From: Colocasia esculenta
Taxonomy: Eukaryota > Streptophyta > Magnoliopsida > Alismatales > Araceae
NCBI GenBank assembly: GCA_014218235.1
Contig: CM024766.1
Coordinates: forward strand, 71,413,207 to 71,477,206
DNA: 64,000 nucleotides
Direction: 5' to 3'
Notes under the pieces: generated by a model
The model's database searches: none
What the model saw: the letters and a program-made list of their open reading frames with translations, nothing else
Told to the model about the DNA's origin: nothing
Part shown: positions 12,037 to 22,394 of the stretch, piece after piece
How positions within the stretch are numbered: the first letter of the stretch is position 1
Layout of the letters: every line of letters begins with the position of its first letter
Position numbers and translations under genes: made by a program

Positions 12037-14103
12037 TGTAACATCTCGGGCTTTCCGGTTTTTCCGTTGTGTGAGGGATGACTGGCCTTGTCGCGACGGA
12101 GGTGCTTGTCGCGACAGTCATCCCTGTTGCGACTGCCTTCGGCATTGCGTTCTTGTCGCGCCCGGTCAACGGGTCGCGACTGCTTTCTGCTTTTTGGTCT
12201 TCTGGCGCCTGTCAGAGTGGCAGGGACTGACCTGTCGGGTTGTCGTAGTGCCCAGATGGAGCGCGTTTTGGTCGCAGTCTGGGCGGTCGTCGCGATAAGG
12301 TTCGTATCGCGACGCCCCGCCCCGTCGCGTTCTGGAGGCCGGAGGCTAAAAGCCTTGGCCGGCTCCCCTTCTTCCTTCTTTTCTCTTTTCCTTCCCTTCC
12401 TCCTCTACGAGCTGGGAAACCTCCTTCTCCTTGTTCTCCGGCGATTGGAGCTTGGAGGAGCGGCGGCGGCTCGTGCGGAGCGCTGGAGCGTCGTATGGAG
12501 CGAGGAGGAGGCGGCCGTGGCTTCATGAATGCCCTCCTTGGGGATTTCGGTTCTTCAAATTGGTAGGGATTCTTGTGCCCTTTTTTGTTGGTGTGGATTG
12601 GGAGTCCATTTTGTGGAATGCATATGTTTACTGCTTTCACCATGCTCCCCTCCCCGTTGTGGTGTGCTTAGTGTACTTGTGGCGACCCCGAGATGTAGCA
12701 TCCCGGAGGTCCGCCTTCCAGCTGATGTTGTGACCGCCGAGCGCGTCGCGACATCAGAGAAGGCGTCGCCTCGGTTGGACGCGACCTTATCATGGCGCGA
12801 GTGGTCGTCGCAATAAGGGTCGTGTCGCGACCCAGTTTCCCGCCGCGACAAGGTTGTTGTCGCGGCTTGGTCGGCCGTCGCGACAAGGATGTCATGACCT
12901 GGTTTCCTGTCGCGACAGCTCTGTTGTCGCGACCTGCCTCCCCGTCGCAACAGGGTCTTGTTGCGGTGGCCCTGACCGTCGCGATGGTATCGCGACAGCT
13001 TAGGAGGGCATGACAAGACCTGGTCTGCCTTGGGTGTTTTCCATGGCTGCGGTTGGTGTGTCGGCGTGTGCCCCAGGGCAGGGTTGCCCTTAGGACCTTC
13101 TGGTGGGAACGCGGCAGGTTGCTTCCCTGCGTTCAATGACCGAAGGTGACATCTTTGTGGCTATGTCCTAGCGGCGGTGCTAGGAGGCTCGCGTTTGTCT
13201 AATAATCGATTGTCTATCGGTCAATCGATTACTAGAAGAGTGATGGTTTCTGTTCTGTTTGGTGGTGTTCCGGTTTCTCGGGTCGTGCCTTGTGTGCCGA
13301 TGTTGGCCGACGACCCTTCTGGAGGTTTCTGGAAGGGGTGCCATGCGTGCCTATGCCTGCTGGGCTTGTCTTGGTTACAAGCCAGCTGTGCTGTTTCTGT
13401 TGGGGGTTGCCATGCCAGTTCTCTTTCGCCCGGTGCTCAGCACTTGAGGGCTTGTCCGCGAGATAGGTTGTTACTGTTACCTGGGACCCCTAGTTCCGCA
13501 CGTCTGTTGAGGGAGTTCTCTGGGCGGCGGGCGTGCTCAAGTCACGGGGTTGGAGCAGAAGGGGAAAACGGTGGGGACAGCGGTGTAGAGTCATTTGTAG
13601 AGCTCTCTTAGATGGTCTGGGTCTCTGAGGTGGTTGAGGCGCTCTTCCGGTGCAGACCAGCTAGTCCTTCTCACTGCCTCGCTCTGTGTTGGTTCCGGAG
13701 CCGTGTAGGGAGGTCAGGCGTGGGGCCGCAGCTCGACCGGGCTGCGGTGGTTTGTGGTTGTGTTCTTTACTGTGACTCTCTAGCCTCACTCTACCTAGGG
13801 AGGTCGTAGGCAGGAGTCAGCGGCTGGCGAGCGAGAGGGGTGGACTATGTGTCTCTCTCTTAGCTGCTTGTGGCGGTGGCTTGGTTGCACTTGTTGTGAC
13901 AGAGTTTCTCACGTTGTTTCCAAGTGAGTCTGGTTGCCCAAGCCTGCACGGTGGTTGTAGCCTGGCCGTGTCTAACTTCCGTGGGCTCTGTTGGTTTGAA
14001 CTTGTGGGCCGTGTTTAGTGGCTTCCATTCTGCAGGTTCTCTTGGGGTGCCTTGTGCAGGCGCCTGGCTGCTGTTTCTGTAACCCGTTCCTTGGTGCCGT
14101 TCG
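12037..14103 (+). mobile_element. Element E: Tekay-like Ty3/gypsy LTR, cut by insertion of D
   Basis: It begins TGTAACATCTCGGG, a typical start for plant Tekay/Del LTRs read in sense, two bases after the MITE target duplication. The preceding 5-mer is GGGCA. A weak TAAAAG box near 12346 is followed by CT-rich leader sequence, resembling an LTR promoter and leader. At least 2.07 kb is present. No primer-binding site occurs before the D boundary, so the LTR probably continues beyond the window. The open frames on either strand are GC-rich shadows. Assignment rests on the terminus and composition only. Confidence 0.6.
12085..13010. repeat. Array of TGTCGCGACA-type palindromic words in LTR E
   Basis: About 20 copies or near-copies of the self-complementary word TGTCGCGACA lie in two clusters (about 12089-12320 and 12740-13005), separated by the probable leader. 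Many are C-to-T or G-to-A variants (GTTGCGAC, GTCGCAAC), as expected from decay of methylated CpG. Spacers differ in length and sequence, so this is not a simple tandem repeat. Confidence 0.85.
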
Positions 14104-15093
14104 TGTAGGATAGAGTGATTAGGTGAAACAGATCTAGAAGGGGGGGGGGGGGGGTTGAATAGATCTGTTGCCAATTCTTGCGGAAGCTTAAGAAAATTAA
14201 AACTACTTTGACTCAGAGATCTAATCACAAAAACAATTTTCAGATCTGAAGTGTGAGTGTGTAAGAGGAGGTGTGAGACAATTAGGCAATTAGTGTGAAA
14301 CCGCAATCCTATGCAATCATCTAGCACAGATCAACAATTCAAACCATTGCATATAGGATTTTTTAGGTGGTTTGAAAATCACACCTGTGATCCCTACGTC
14401 CACCCCTCACACAGTGAGGACACTCTACTCAAAATTTGAGTACAACTCACACTGGAGCATGACGACTCCAACACACTTGAGTTAGACAACTCACACACAA
14501 ATTCCAGAGCACAACCGTTCCAGGAACTGAGCACACTTGCTCAAACACACACTGAGTGTTCAACTCACCAAAACCGAGCTCACTGGCTCACAAAACACAA
14601 GCTAGATCAAGACCAACATAAATCAGATCCTCTAGCAATGATCTGATCCAAGGCAAATTCATTCACAGAAACTTGTGCAACACTTCATGCATAAATCTCA
14701 TGGATGAATCAGATGAACAACTTCAGAATTGTAAGAGATAGATACAGTATTTGTGTTCTTCGATGAAGATTCCTTGCAGAAGGTTGAATTGAAGAGATCT
14801 GGTGATGCTTTCAATCACTTGGAGATGCTCTGCTTCAATTGCCTTTGAATCACTATAAAATTCTCTTCAATTGCTTCTGAATCTGCTGGATCTGCTCCCT
14901 TGAGAAGTGCTTCAACTTCTTCTCCAGATCTCTCCTTCACTCCCTCGTGCTTTCCAAGGAAGTAGATGGATCACCACAGCAACGAGAAGAGCAAGAGCGG
15001 GAGATTCCTCCTTTTACCGCCAAAAGCTTTTTGCTGGAATCTTCTGGAGGTCTCCTTTTTTTCTTGGGGGCCAACAATTGGGGGGGGGGGGGG

Positions 15094-15104
15094 GGTATAT
15101 ATAG
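15094..15104 (-). promoter_or_regulatory. Probable TATA box of the D LTR
   Basis: On the minus strand the sequence reads CTATATATACC, followed at once by a long C run. Its place inside the LTR, about 520 bp from the LTR start, fits a U3 promoter. Confidence 0.5.
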
Positions 15105-15220
15105 CCCCATAAGTCCAATTGTACCCTTGGGGTGCGTGGGCACACGATCCAAGGCAACTTCTCTGGAACTCCAAGCAACCACGTGTCCAGAGGAATCAGA
15201 TGTTGAAACTTCAGCCGGAG

Positions 15221-15402
15221 TGTGTCGACACCACCACTGAGTGTGTCGACACCCTGTCCCAGGCAGGCAAAATGATCTCCTAGAAGCTGGAACTAGTGTT
15301 GACACCACCATTGTGTGTCGACACAACTTGACCCTGTCTTCAAAGATAGCTTCTGGAACAGTGATCCAGTGTCGACACCACCAAGGGATGTGTCGACACC
15401 AT
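15221..15402. repeat. GTGTCGACAC palindrome array in LTR D
   Basis: About five near-perfect copies of the 10-bp palindrome GTGTCGACAC (at about 15222, 15242, 15313, 15369 and 15390) plus a decayed copy GTGTTGACACC near 15297. Most carry a CCACCA-type extension on one side and are arranged in pairs. They lie upstream of the TATA box in element sense. Confidence 0.9.
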
Positions 15403-15623
15403 CATGACAAAAACTATATAGTCCTGAAAATTTAACACATAAGCCATTAGCACAAGGCATTATCATCAAAGTATGAAATGTAAAATGTTTAAGACATGTT
15501 GTTTGGGCATTATTATTATATAAATGAGACATGTACCATGTTCAACCCAACAAGCACAAAATCACAAAGAGTCATCATCAAAACTAGGGAGAGAGGGATA
15601 CTAAAACCACACTCAACCCAACA

Positions 15624-15637
15624 TTCTCCCTCTTTTT
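15624..15637 (-). other. Element D polypurine tract
   Basis: On the minus strand AAAAAGAGGGAGAA abuts the LTR start. A second G-rich tract (AAAGGGGGAGAAGG) lies 300 bp upstream near 15930. Confidence 0.7.
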
Positions 15638-15973
15638 GATGATGACAACATTGAATCAACATGAAAATTTGATTTTCTTACAAATGTGATTTTGAGCCAT
15701 TCTTTCACAAAATCGCAAGTATACAAGATATGACAGTGATATTCAACATTTTCATTTACTCCATCATTTGTCATTGAAAGAGAATTTCTACAAAATATGA
15801 GAGTTGTCACAACCAAACGGTTTTACTGACAAACATCCCTTTTCAAAATGAACCATACAAAATATGACAATCACATCCAAAAAGTTTTGCTAACAAGCAT
15901 CCCTTTCACAACATGAATCAACCCATGAACCAACCCTTCTCCCCCTTTGACATCAGCAAAGTAAGAAAATCCA

Positions 15974-16632
15974 TCAAGAGGATGGAGGTGGAGGAGGGAG
16001 AGGGAGTAAGATAGACTCAATAGACTGCATTTTGGCGTCCAAAGCAGATAAGTTTGTCCTCAACTGAGTTTGCATGGTGGACAAATGAGTATGCAACAGT
16101 TCTTCCATTCGTTGGTGATTATCATGAATGTGCTCTTGAAGTGTACTGAGATTAGCTGGAACTTGAGATGAAGTTGAAGATGATCTTGGCACATTGCTGG
16201 ATGGTTGGATATTCCAGAGCTCACCCTTGAGTTCTTTCATCTCCTCATCAATGTGAGCTAAGAATGCCTTCATTCTATCCATATCATCAACTAAGTGAGC
16301 AAACGACAGTCGAGTCTTAGACACAAGTAAGACAGTCTCTTGACTGTTGAAAAGATCTCACTGAGTGTTAGCTAAAATTCCTTGGAGAACTGCTTCAAGC
16401 TTGTCTTGAAGTTCTTTCAGCTGGACACAAGCATCTCTTAAGGTGTCAATAAGTCTGTTGAATCTATGAGTTGCATGTTCTGCCAGCTCTTTCTGTCTAA
16501 TGAACTAACCATTAACTGTACTTTCCAACCTTTGAATTCGAAGCTCAAATCTGTCGGCCAGTTGAAGTATAGAAGAATTGAGAGTGGCAAATTTCTCTTC
16601 AAGAAAATTATACAACTCTGGAGGAACATAAG
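15974..16632 (-). pseudogene. C-terminal part of the element D third-ORF protein
   Basis: This continues the reading frame that is cut at 62187 by element C. Helical, heptad-like segments rich in L, E, K and Q (LEEKF, LQLADRFELRIQRLE, MKELKGELW) suggest a coiled coil. It ends in a proline tail (PLPPPPPSS) and a stop at 15974. Two in-frame stops interrupt it, TAG near 16507 and TGA near 16350. There is no membrane-spanning stretch. Function unknown; SIRE-like elements carry such ORFs, sometimes called envelope-like. Confidence 0.65.
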
Positions 16633-17422
16633 TGTGGACGTCTCGTTTCCGCGCCGTCCCCGGCCGTGCTCTGGATCTCCCAGACTCTCGCGGATGCAGC
16701 CGAACTCTCGTTGGCGATAATGGGGTTGCCGATTGACCTCGTTGACCCTCCGGTTGACTGAATTGACTAGAGGGAGAACAAAGAAAACAAGCTAAATGAA
16801 GGGGAGTACGTGATCGCCAGGGCCTTACCTGTGCCCAAGGAGTATTAGAATCGTGCCGGTATGGTCGCCTCGCGCATCGGATGGAGACGAGGGCTTCAAC
16901 TTCTTCTCCTTCAGCCGGCCAAAGGAGAAGAGCTCCGCGGTCTTCTACAGATTGTTCCTGCTACAGAAAAAGACTCTAAGAAGTGTGGTAAATGCTCAAA
17001 ACGAAGTATGAAAAGCCCAAAAGGAGAGTCCCGTACCGGTTGCGGACTTGAGAAGAGGGGTGGCCAAATGTTATGACCACCCTTCTTCCCTCCGTTTTTG
17101 GTTGGGAAACCCCTTTCTAGGTGTGTAGGGAGAGGACCTACGTGCCTAGAGTGAGTGGGAGAGTGTGTGTGATATGCAAAAGAACTAAAGAGTAAAAGGG
17201 AAAGAGAGAGGGATGGAGATGTAGATCCTCATTGTTGATGTTGTAGCTCCTTGCAAGGGCTCCTCCAGCTTCAAAGCAGCCCTCCTGGACGTCCCAAGTG
17301 TGGAGAGAATGAAGAGGATGAGAGGTGGAAGGTTGGGTGCAATTTTCTCTCTCTTCTCTCAAAAGGGCAGCATGTGGACGTCCAGCCTCTCTCTCCCCTG
17401 GCTTAGAGGGCTCAAGGGGGAG

Positions 17423-17430
17423 TTATATAG
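17423..17430 (-). promoter_or_regulatory. Probable TATA box of C LTR (also 61721-61728)
   Basis: CTATATAA on the minus strand, conserved in both LTR copies and placed about 460 bp into the LTR in element sense, upstream of a C/T-rich leader. Confidence 0.5.
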
Positions 17431-17674
17431 ACAGTGGGCTCGAGCTCAGCTGCCTTGGATGCTCAAGTGTGAAGAAACACACTTGTACACATGGCAATCC
17501 AAGTCTAAAGGCTCCAACCAAAGGGGAGAGGCCACATGGGATTTTTACTAGATCAAGGGAGTGCCAAGGTGGCCCATATGCCCATTGGGAACGGCCCCAT
17601 GCGGTGCATGGGCGAGAGAAAGGCGCTAGTGGGCTATATTCTCGGGGTAGTTGCGCAGACCAGGTAAACCAGGT

Positions 17675-17770
17675 TGACGTCCAGAGATCCGGCCGCCAAC
17701 CTCATGCAGACGTCCATGGATGTGGACGTCGAGATTGGTCAACGTCCAGAGTGATTGACGTCAACCAGTA
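17675..17770. repeat. GACGTC/GACGTCCA word cluster in LTR C (copy at 61973-62066)
   Basis: Six or more copies of (T)GACGTC, ACGTCCA or TGGACGTC in about 95 bp, some in inverted pairs (ACGTCCATGGATGTGGACGT). Conserved in both LTRs with a few substitutions. Confidence 0.85.
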
Positions 17771-17887
17771 GTCGGAGGCCATCGATGCTGCCGTCTACAT
17801 GGCATCCGAGGCAAGTCAACAAATGGTCAAACAAGGCTTAATGGGCCAAAAGAGCCTTGCGGGAGATGGGCCAAATTCGCGTCTACA

Positions 17888-17898
17888 AATGCCCCTCC
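17888..17898 (-). other. Element C polypurine tract
   Basis: On the minus strand GGAGGGGCATT abuts the LTR start TGTAGACGCG. Confidence 0.6.
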
Positions 17899-19129
17899 GA
17901 GACATCTAGTCTTGCAAGGGAGCAGAGCAGACTAAAAGGTTGGTGTCTCGGTAAACAAAGGACGCAGAGATTTGATGAATGATCATCTCCGAGGATAGGA
18001 ATTCTAGCGAACCAAGCGAAAGAGTCAGGCTAGAAACATATGACGTATCGTCTGAGAGACAAATAGGGGTAAGAAAAGGGTGATCTACCCGTGTAACTAC
18101 AACTGCAACCCAATGGTAGGGTCCCTGGCATGGCCGTGCTGGACTTTGACTAGTTTTTGGCGTGTCTGAGTCAAAGGAGTTTGTAGTATGACGGTTGAAT
18201 CAAGAGAGTCTCATAACCGGAGCTCATGGGCTCGCTGGCCTAATCAGGACGTCGGTCCTGAATTTAGGAGGTCGTGGAGACAAGGAGTTGGTTGATCTCT
18301 CAAAGGATTATCAAAAGATTCTAACTGGAATCACATGGTTGGAAAGCCTGAAGTCCAGAATTAAGCTCGGACTGGCGAAGGCTCAAATGAACTCAATAAG
18401 GCTGGAATGATTATTCGTGATATGCACGGTGGGACAAGTGGAGAAGGGGGCAACAAAGACTTGATATCAACTTGGATAATCATGAAGGGCGGACCCGGTG
18501 GGCTACCTAAGCTGGAGGAGCCATGGAGCAATCAGATGATCGAGGAAAATCACCATTTTTTTTTTAGTGTTAGTAAGAGAATGTTAGCAGTGAAGATGCA
18601 TGCTGGTGTGGGTTGCCTATCTAAAAATGCAAGTTAGCACCAGAGGAAAATTCTAAAGGCCATATGAATAACTGAGAGATCGCAAACCCATCACGGTTTT
18701 TGGTAAAGGGGAACTCAGGGTTCACGATCGCCAAGTTATCCGCCTCTGGTGGGGTCCTATGTTAGACATACCTGTAACACTCAAGGTCGCATGAGTGTTC
18801 CGAAATTGAGGCGCAGCTCGTGCTTAAAACATCTGCAAAACAACTTGAAGCACAAAATAAAAGGATGATGGCCATATAAAGAATAAGACTTTAAAAATTT
18901 CCGGACAGTAAACGTCCACATCGATGGCCGCCGGTAACAGGTTAACGTCCACTGATGTTTCCGCTCACCTACAACTGACGTCCACCGATCTGGACATCTA
19001 CCTGACAGCGGATCAGGCCGAAAATATAGGTGATGGGAGTCCATGAGGACTCTACCATCTCCTACCTCCGTCTCTCCCTGCTCCTGCTGCGAACCAGAGA
19101 GCTGAGAGACGAAAACAACACAGCAAGAT
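17899..19129 (-). other. Element C 3' internal non-coding region with possible embedded LTR fragment
   Basis: No gene is seen. At 18774 the + strand reads TGTAACACTCAAGG, resembling a Tekay-like LTR start. The next 250 bp carry four ACGTCCAC-type words (18905-18990), like the LTR word clusters elsewhere in the window. The segment runs to the B insertion and seems to continue at 51895, so it may be a solo or truncated LTR that B entered. No TSD for it was found. Confidence 0.35.
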
Positions 19130-20137
19130 TGTAGCGACCCTCATTATACCAGTACGGTTATACCAACCCATGTTGGTATAGTGAACGTTGCCACAGTGGG
19201 ACATTTACCCAACAATAACATTCAGCTGAGATACACGTGAATATAAGAACAAAGTAGCGGAAGTAAAAGAACCACTGTCTTCATTTCATTCATCATCCAC
19301 ATTTAACATACATGATTGCAATGACATTTAAAGAACCAAAAGTCCACATAATTAAATTGCTGAAAATCAAATACATAATTGTCCACACTTAAACATTTCC
19401 TTCCATGATAATGCTAGTACAATGTTGCAATTACATACTATGAAATCAAAATATCGCAAGGTACACCAACGATCTAATCTCCACGCTCGGAGTCGGTCTC
19501 CACTGCCTCCTCCGCAAGTGTGTCGTCACCAATTACGTCTGTACGCCGAAGTAAGTAATGAGTCTAAAAGACTCAGCAAATAACTCTACACATACCATAC
19601 ATGTACATGTCATAGCAGGTTTTACATACACATTTACAAGACACAATCATGTAGCATGCTTGTCATTGAAATTAACACCTATCATGGTGGTTCTATTAAT
19701 TAAACACATGATTCATGCTTTCAGATTTTCTAAATCAAAATCTCCTATCACATGTTCTCTAATCATTCCAACACATGGAAGTTCTACTTTCAATTAAACT
19801 AAAACATGAAAGCAAGTTTAGCATGATTTCAATGCCTTCGTAAAAGAATGCACTTAGCATGAATTTCTATGCATTCCTATACATGCTCATGACCATTTCA
19901 TCTTCTTTAAGCTTGCTGGTTTTACATGGACTAGAAAGCATAACCCAACACACAAGAGCTACTTAATCAAATTAAATTACAACATGAGGGCAAACAAGCA
20001 TGTGATTACTTACACACCACTAAGAATCGTTTCTAACATGGATTCTAGGCAATTTACACATGTAAAGCATGATCATAAGTACATTTAGTTTGCTGTTTTA
20101 TCATGATTTCAGATTACCACAACATGGATCACAAATT
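19130..20137 (-). repeat. Element B 3' LTR, first piece
   Basis: Corresponds to 48632-49639 of the intact LTR with about 20 substitutions in 1,005 bp. It stops at ...CACAAATT where the LTR of element S begins. Confidence 0.95.
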
Positions 20138-20173
20138 TGATGACCAGTCTGTCCCCATGTAATTTTAATTAAT

Positions 20174-20214
<41 letters not shown>

Positions 20215-20389
20215 ATGATTAGCAAAATCAAACAAAAGTTTATCAATTATATCTGATGAATATTTCATAAGTCTTAAGTACAGGAAAAATACCAAGGTCA
20301 AAGAAGCCAATAAAGGTATGCATTACTTCTCTGAAGCCTTAATCTTTTCAACATGATGTTTCTCTAAGTCCATATCGACTTCTATTGAA

Positions 20390-21160
20390 GGCCATAACGA
20401 TTTCTTTATAAGCATATCGATTTCAATAGAATTATCGCAACGATTTCCTTATAAGACTGAAAAGTCATGTTGTTTCAAACAAATCGATGTCATAACGACT
20501 CTATAAGTTACCGTAACGATTTCTTTAGAGCCCGTAACGACTTGCTCGTCACAACGACTCTATAAGTTACCGTAACGATTTCTTTAGAAACTCGTAATGA
20601 CTTGCCTGTCATAACGACTCTATAAGTTATCGCAACGATTTCTTTAGAAAGCGCAACGACTTGCTTGTTGTAACGATTTCATAAGTTACCGTAACGACTT
20701 CTTTAGAACTCGCAACGACTTGCTTATTGTAACGACTTCATAAGTTACCGTAACGATTTCTTTGGAAACTCGTAACGACTTGCCTGTCATAACGACTCTA
20801 TAAGTTATCGCAACGATTTCTTTAGAAAGCGCAACGACTTGCTTGTTGTAATGATTTCATAAATTACCGTAACGACTTCTTTAGAACTCGCAACGACTTG
20901 CTTATTGTAACGACTTCATAAGTTACCATAACGATTTCTTTAGAGTTCATAACGAATTGATAAGTATTCATAATGATTTCTTTAGAATTCACAATGACTT
21001 GCTTTGTATAATGATTTGTTAAGTATTTCACATCGATTTCTTCAGAAACACAACGATTTGCTTTGTGCAACGATTCATTAAGTGTTCATGATATATCTTC
21101 TGTCACATAACGATTTGCTATGACTCATAACGATTTCATAAGTCATATAGTCATCGATTT
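20390..21160. repeat. Array of AACGA(C/T)TT words in LTR S
   Basis: More than 25 copies of AACGATTTCTTTAGA, AACGACTTGC and AACGACTCTATAAG variants. The higher-order unit is about 60 bp and is itself repeated imperfectly (compare 20570-20760 with 20755-20945). Later copies decay toward AATGA and AACGAA. The start of the array recurs at 41745-42087. Confidence 0.92.
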
Positions 21161-21875
21161 CATATCTTGATATCTTATTCATCTTAAAAGCGTTGACTAG
21201 TCAAAGTCCACGTAGACATCTCTCTGACGCTTTTGCATTTATGAGATCTGAACATATCTCTGCATGCATGAAGACCATATCGTGCCTACTCTGATTACGT
21301 CCTTTAGACTTAAGCTATTTTGCACTACTATTTTCATGTCTATTGCTACTGACGTTGACTGACATCAGAGACAGCTTAGCTGTCTGCTATTTGAGATTGA
21401 CATTTGTGCAGACCTCTGAACTAGCTTCATGGTACAACGTTAAACAAATAGAAGCCAATGGATATTTCTGAAGATCTATCTCTTTGCGTGCTCAAGTGAT
21501 CAAAAGACTGTTGACTGGAAGCTTCCAAGACTCCAGATGTCATTCAGTCTAACGACTACTCAAAAGAGAGACAACGGACACTTCAACGTCTACATTTCAA
21601 ATTGAAGATATAAATTCAAGTCAGAAGAATAGAAGAAAAATAGAGATCGCGCATTCAAGCATTCAAATTCTTCTGAAGAAAGTCTAGAGCCAAGAACCTT
21701 CATTCCACTTAGCTTTTGCTCTTTTGCTCTCCACTAGTTTGTGAAAATCTTGTGAGAGCCTGTATAGTTCTGAGAGTGTGCCTTGTTTAAATCTCTTTGC
21801 TCTCAGTTCTAGTTGCTTCAGATTCTTACTTGTCAAAAGCTTGATCTAGGGGCTTGAATTTCATTCACTCTCTTT

Positions 21876-22060
21876 GTGTTGTTCCCTTCGGGTGTGAAGG
21901 AAGACCTGGTGGTATCCAGGGTGTTATTCCCTTCGGTTGTGAAGGAAGACCTGGTGTGGTATCCAGGGTGTTGTTCCCTTCGGTTGTAAAGGAAGACCTG
22001 GTGTGGTATCTAGGGTGTTGTTCCCTTTGGGTGTGAAGGAAGACCAGCTGAGCTGGGTGT
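21876..22060 (+). repeat. Four-copy minisatellite, about 47-bp unit, in LTR S
   Basis: Units begin GTTCCCTTCGG and end GTATCCAGGGTGTT, with small differences (GGTGTGAAGG or GGTTGTAAAGG). Located downstream of the probable TATA, so likely within the transcribed leader. Confidence 0.9.
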
Positions 22061-22333
22061 TGTAGCGTCCTTAGGGGGACTGTACCCTAGTTAGTGAAAT
22101 CCTGAGTTGTTGCTCAGGGACTGGACGTAGGACTCCTAAGGAAAGGAGGTCCGAACCAGGATAAACCTTGTGTTGTGTGATTGTCTTCTTTGTGTGTTTG
22201 TTATTCAAACTAACTGTCACTAACCTACTTCGAAGAACGTTTGTGTGAATGTTTTTAGTTACAGGTATCTTCTATATTAATTTTAAAGACCCATTCACCC
22301 CCCCCCCTCTGGGCTCGTCAACTGGGCAACAAG

Positions 22334-22344
22334 TGGTATCAGAG
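22334..22344 (+). other. Element S primer-binding site (tRNA-iMet type)
   Basis: TGGTATCAGAG two bases after the LTR end. It is complementary to the 3' end of initiator tRNA-Met as known for many plant elements. Confidence 0.9.
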
Positions 22345-22394
22345 AGAGTCTCTTCGATAAAGAAAGGATCCAATGATCTGAAGAGTAAAGATCC

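Larger units (their letters stand above)
14104..15623 (-). repeat. Element D 3' LTR, about 1.52 kb
   Basis: Read on the minus strand, it starts TGTTGGGTTGAG directly after a purine-rich tract and ends ...ATCCTACA, making short inverted TGT(T/A)GG/CC(T/A)ACA termini. The internal end has a long C run (near 14140-14156), at the same relative place as the C run at the end of the LTR of element S. Candidate TSD is GTTCG (14099-14103), untestable because the other end is outside. An alternative inner end at 14124 is possible. Confidence 0.7.
16633..17887 (-). repeat. Element C 3' LTR (1,255 bp)
   Basis: Read on +, it runs from TGTGGACGTC to GCGTCTACA and matches 60921-62186 with about 39 substitutions by hand count and one 10-bp indel. 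A cluster of GACGTC-type words lies at 17675-17770. Reading frames here are repeat shadows also present in the other LTR. Confidence 0.95.
20138..22331 (+). repeat. Element S 5' LTR (2,194 bp)
   Basis: TGATGACC...GGCAACA, ending two bases before the primer site. It contains (AT)n at about 20176-20210, an array of AACGA(C/T)TT words, a probable TATA (ATATAAAT near 21608), a four-copy minisatellite, and a C run near 22300. The first 599 bp match the truncated 3' copy with about 11 substitutions. Confidence 0.9.

Noticed and set aside
12555..13136. 193-codon minus-strand ORF and other long ORFs in LTR E
   Set aside because: GC-rich palindromic-word array keeps several frames open on both strands; no domain, low-complexity S/R/T composition.
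14124..14130. Alternative D LTR end at TGAAACAG
   Set aside because: TGTAGGAT at 14104 makes a better inverted match with the other terminus TGTTGGG; not provable without the distal LTR.
15221..15402. CRISPR-like array from regularly repeated GTGTCGACAC
   Set aside because: Repeat only 10 bp, spacing irregular, plant LTR context.
20390..21160. Satellite DNA
   Set aside because: The repeats are confined to the LTR of S and recur only in its 3' copy; no long tandem head-to-tail array.
22334..22344. tRNA gene at the TGGTATCAGAG sites
   Set aside because: These are short primer-binding sites beside LTRs, with no cloverleaf sequence around them.
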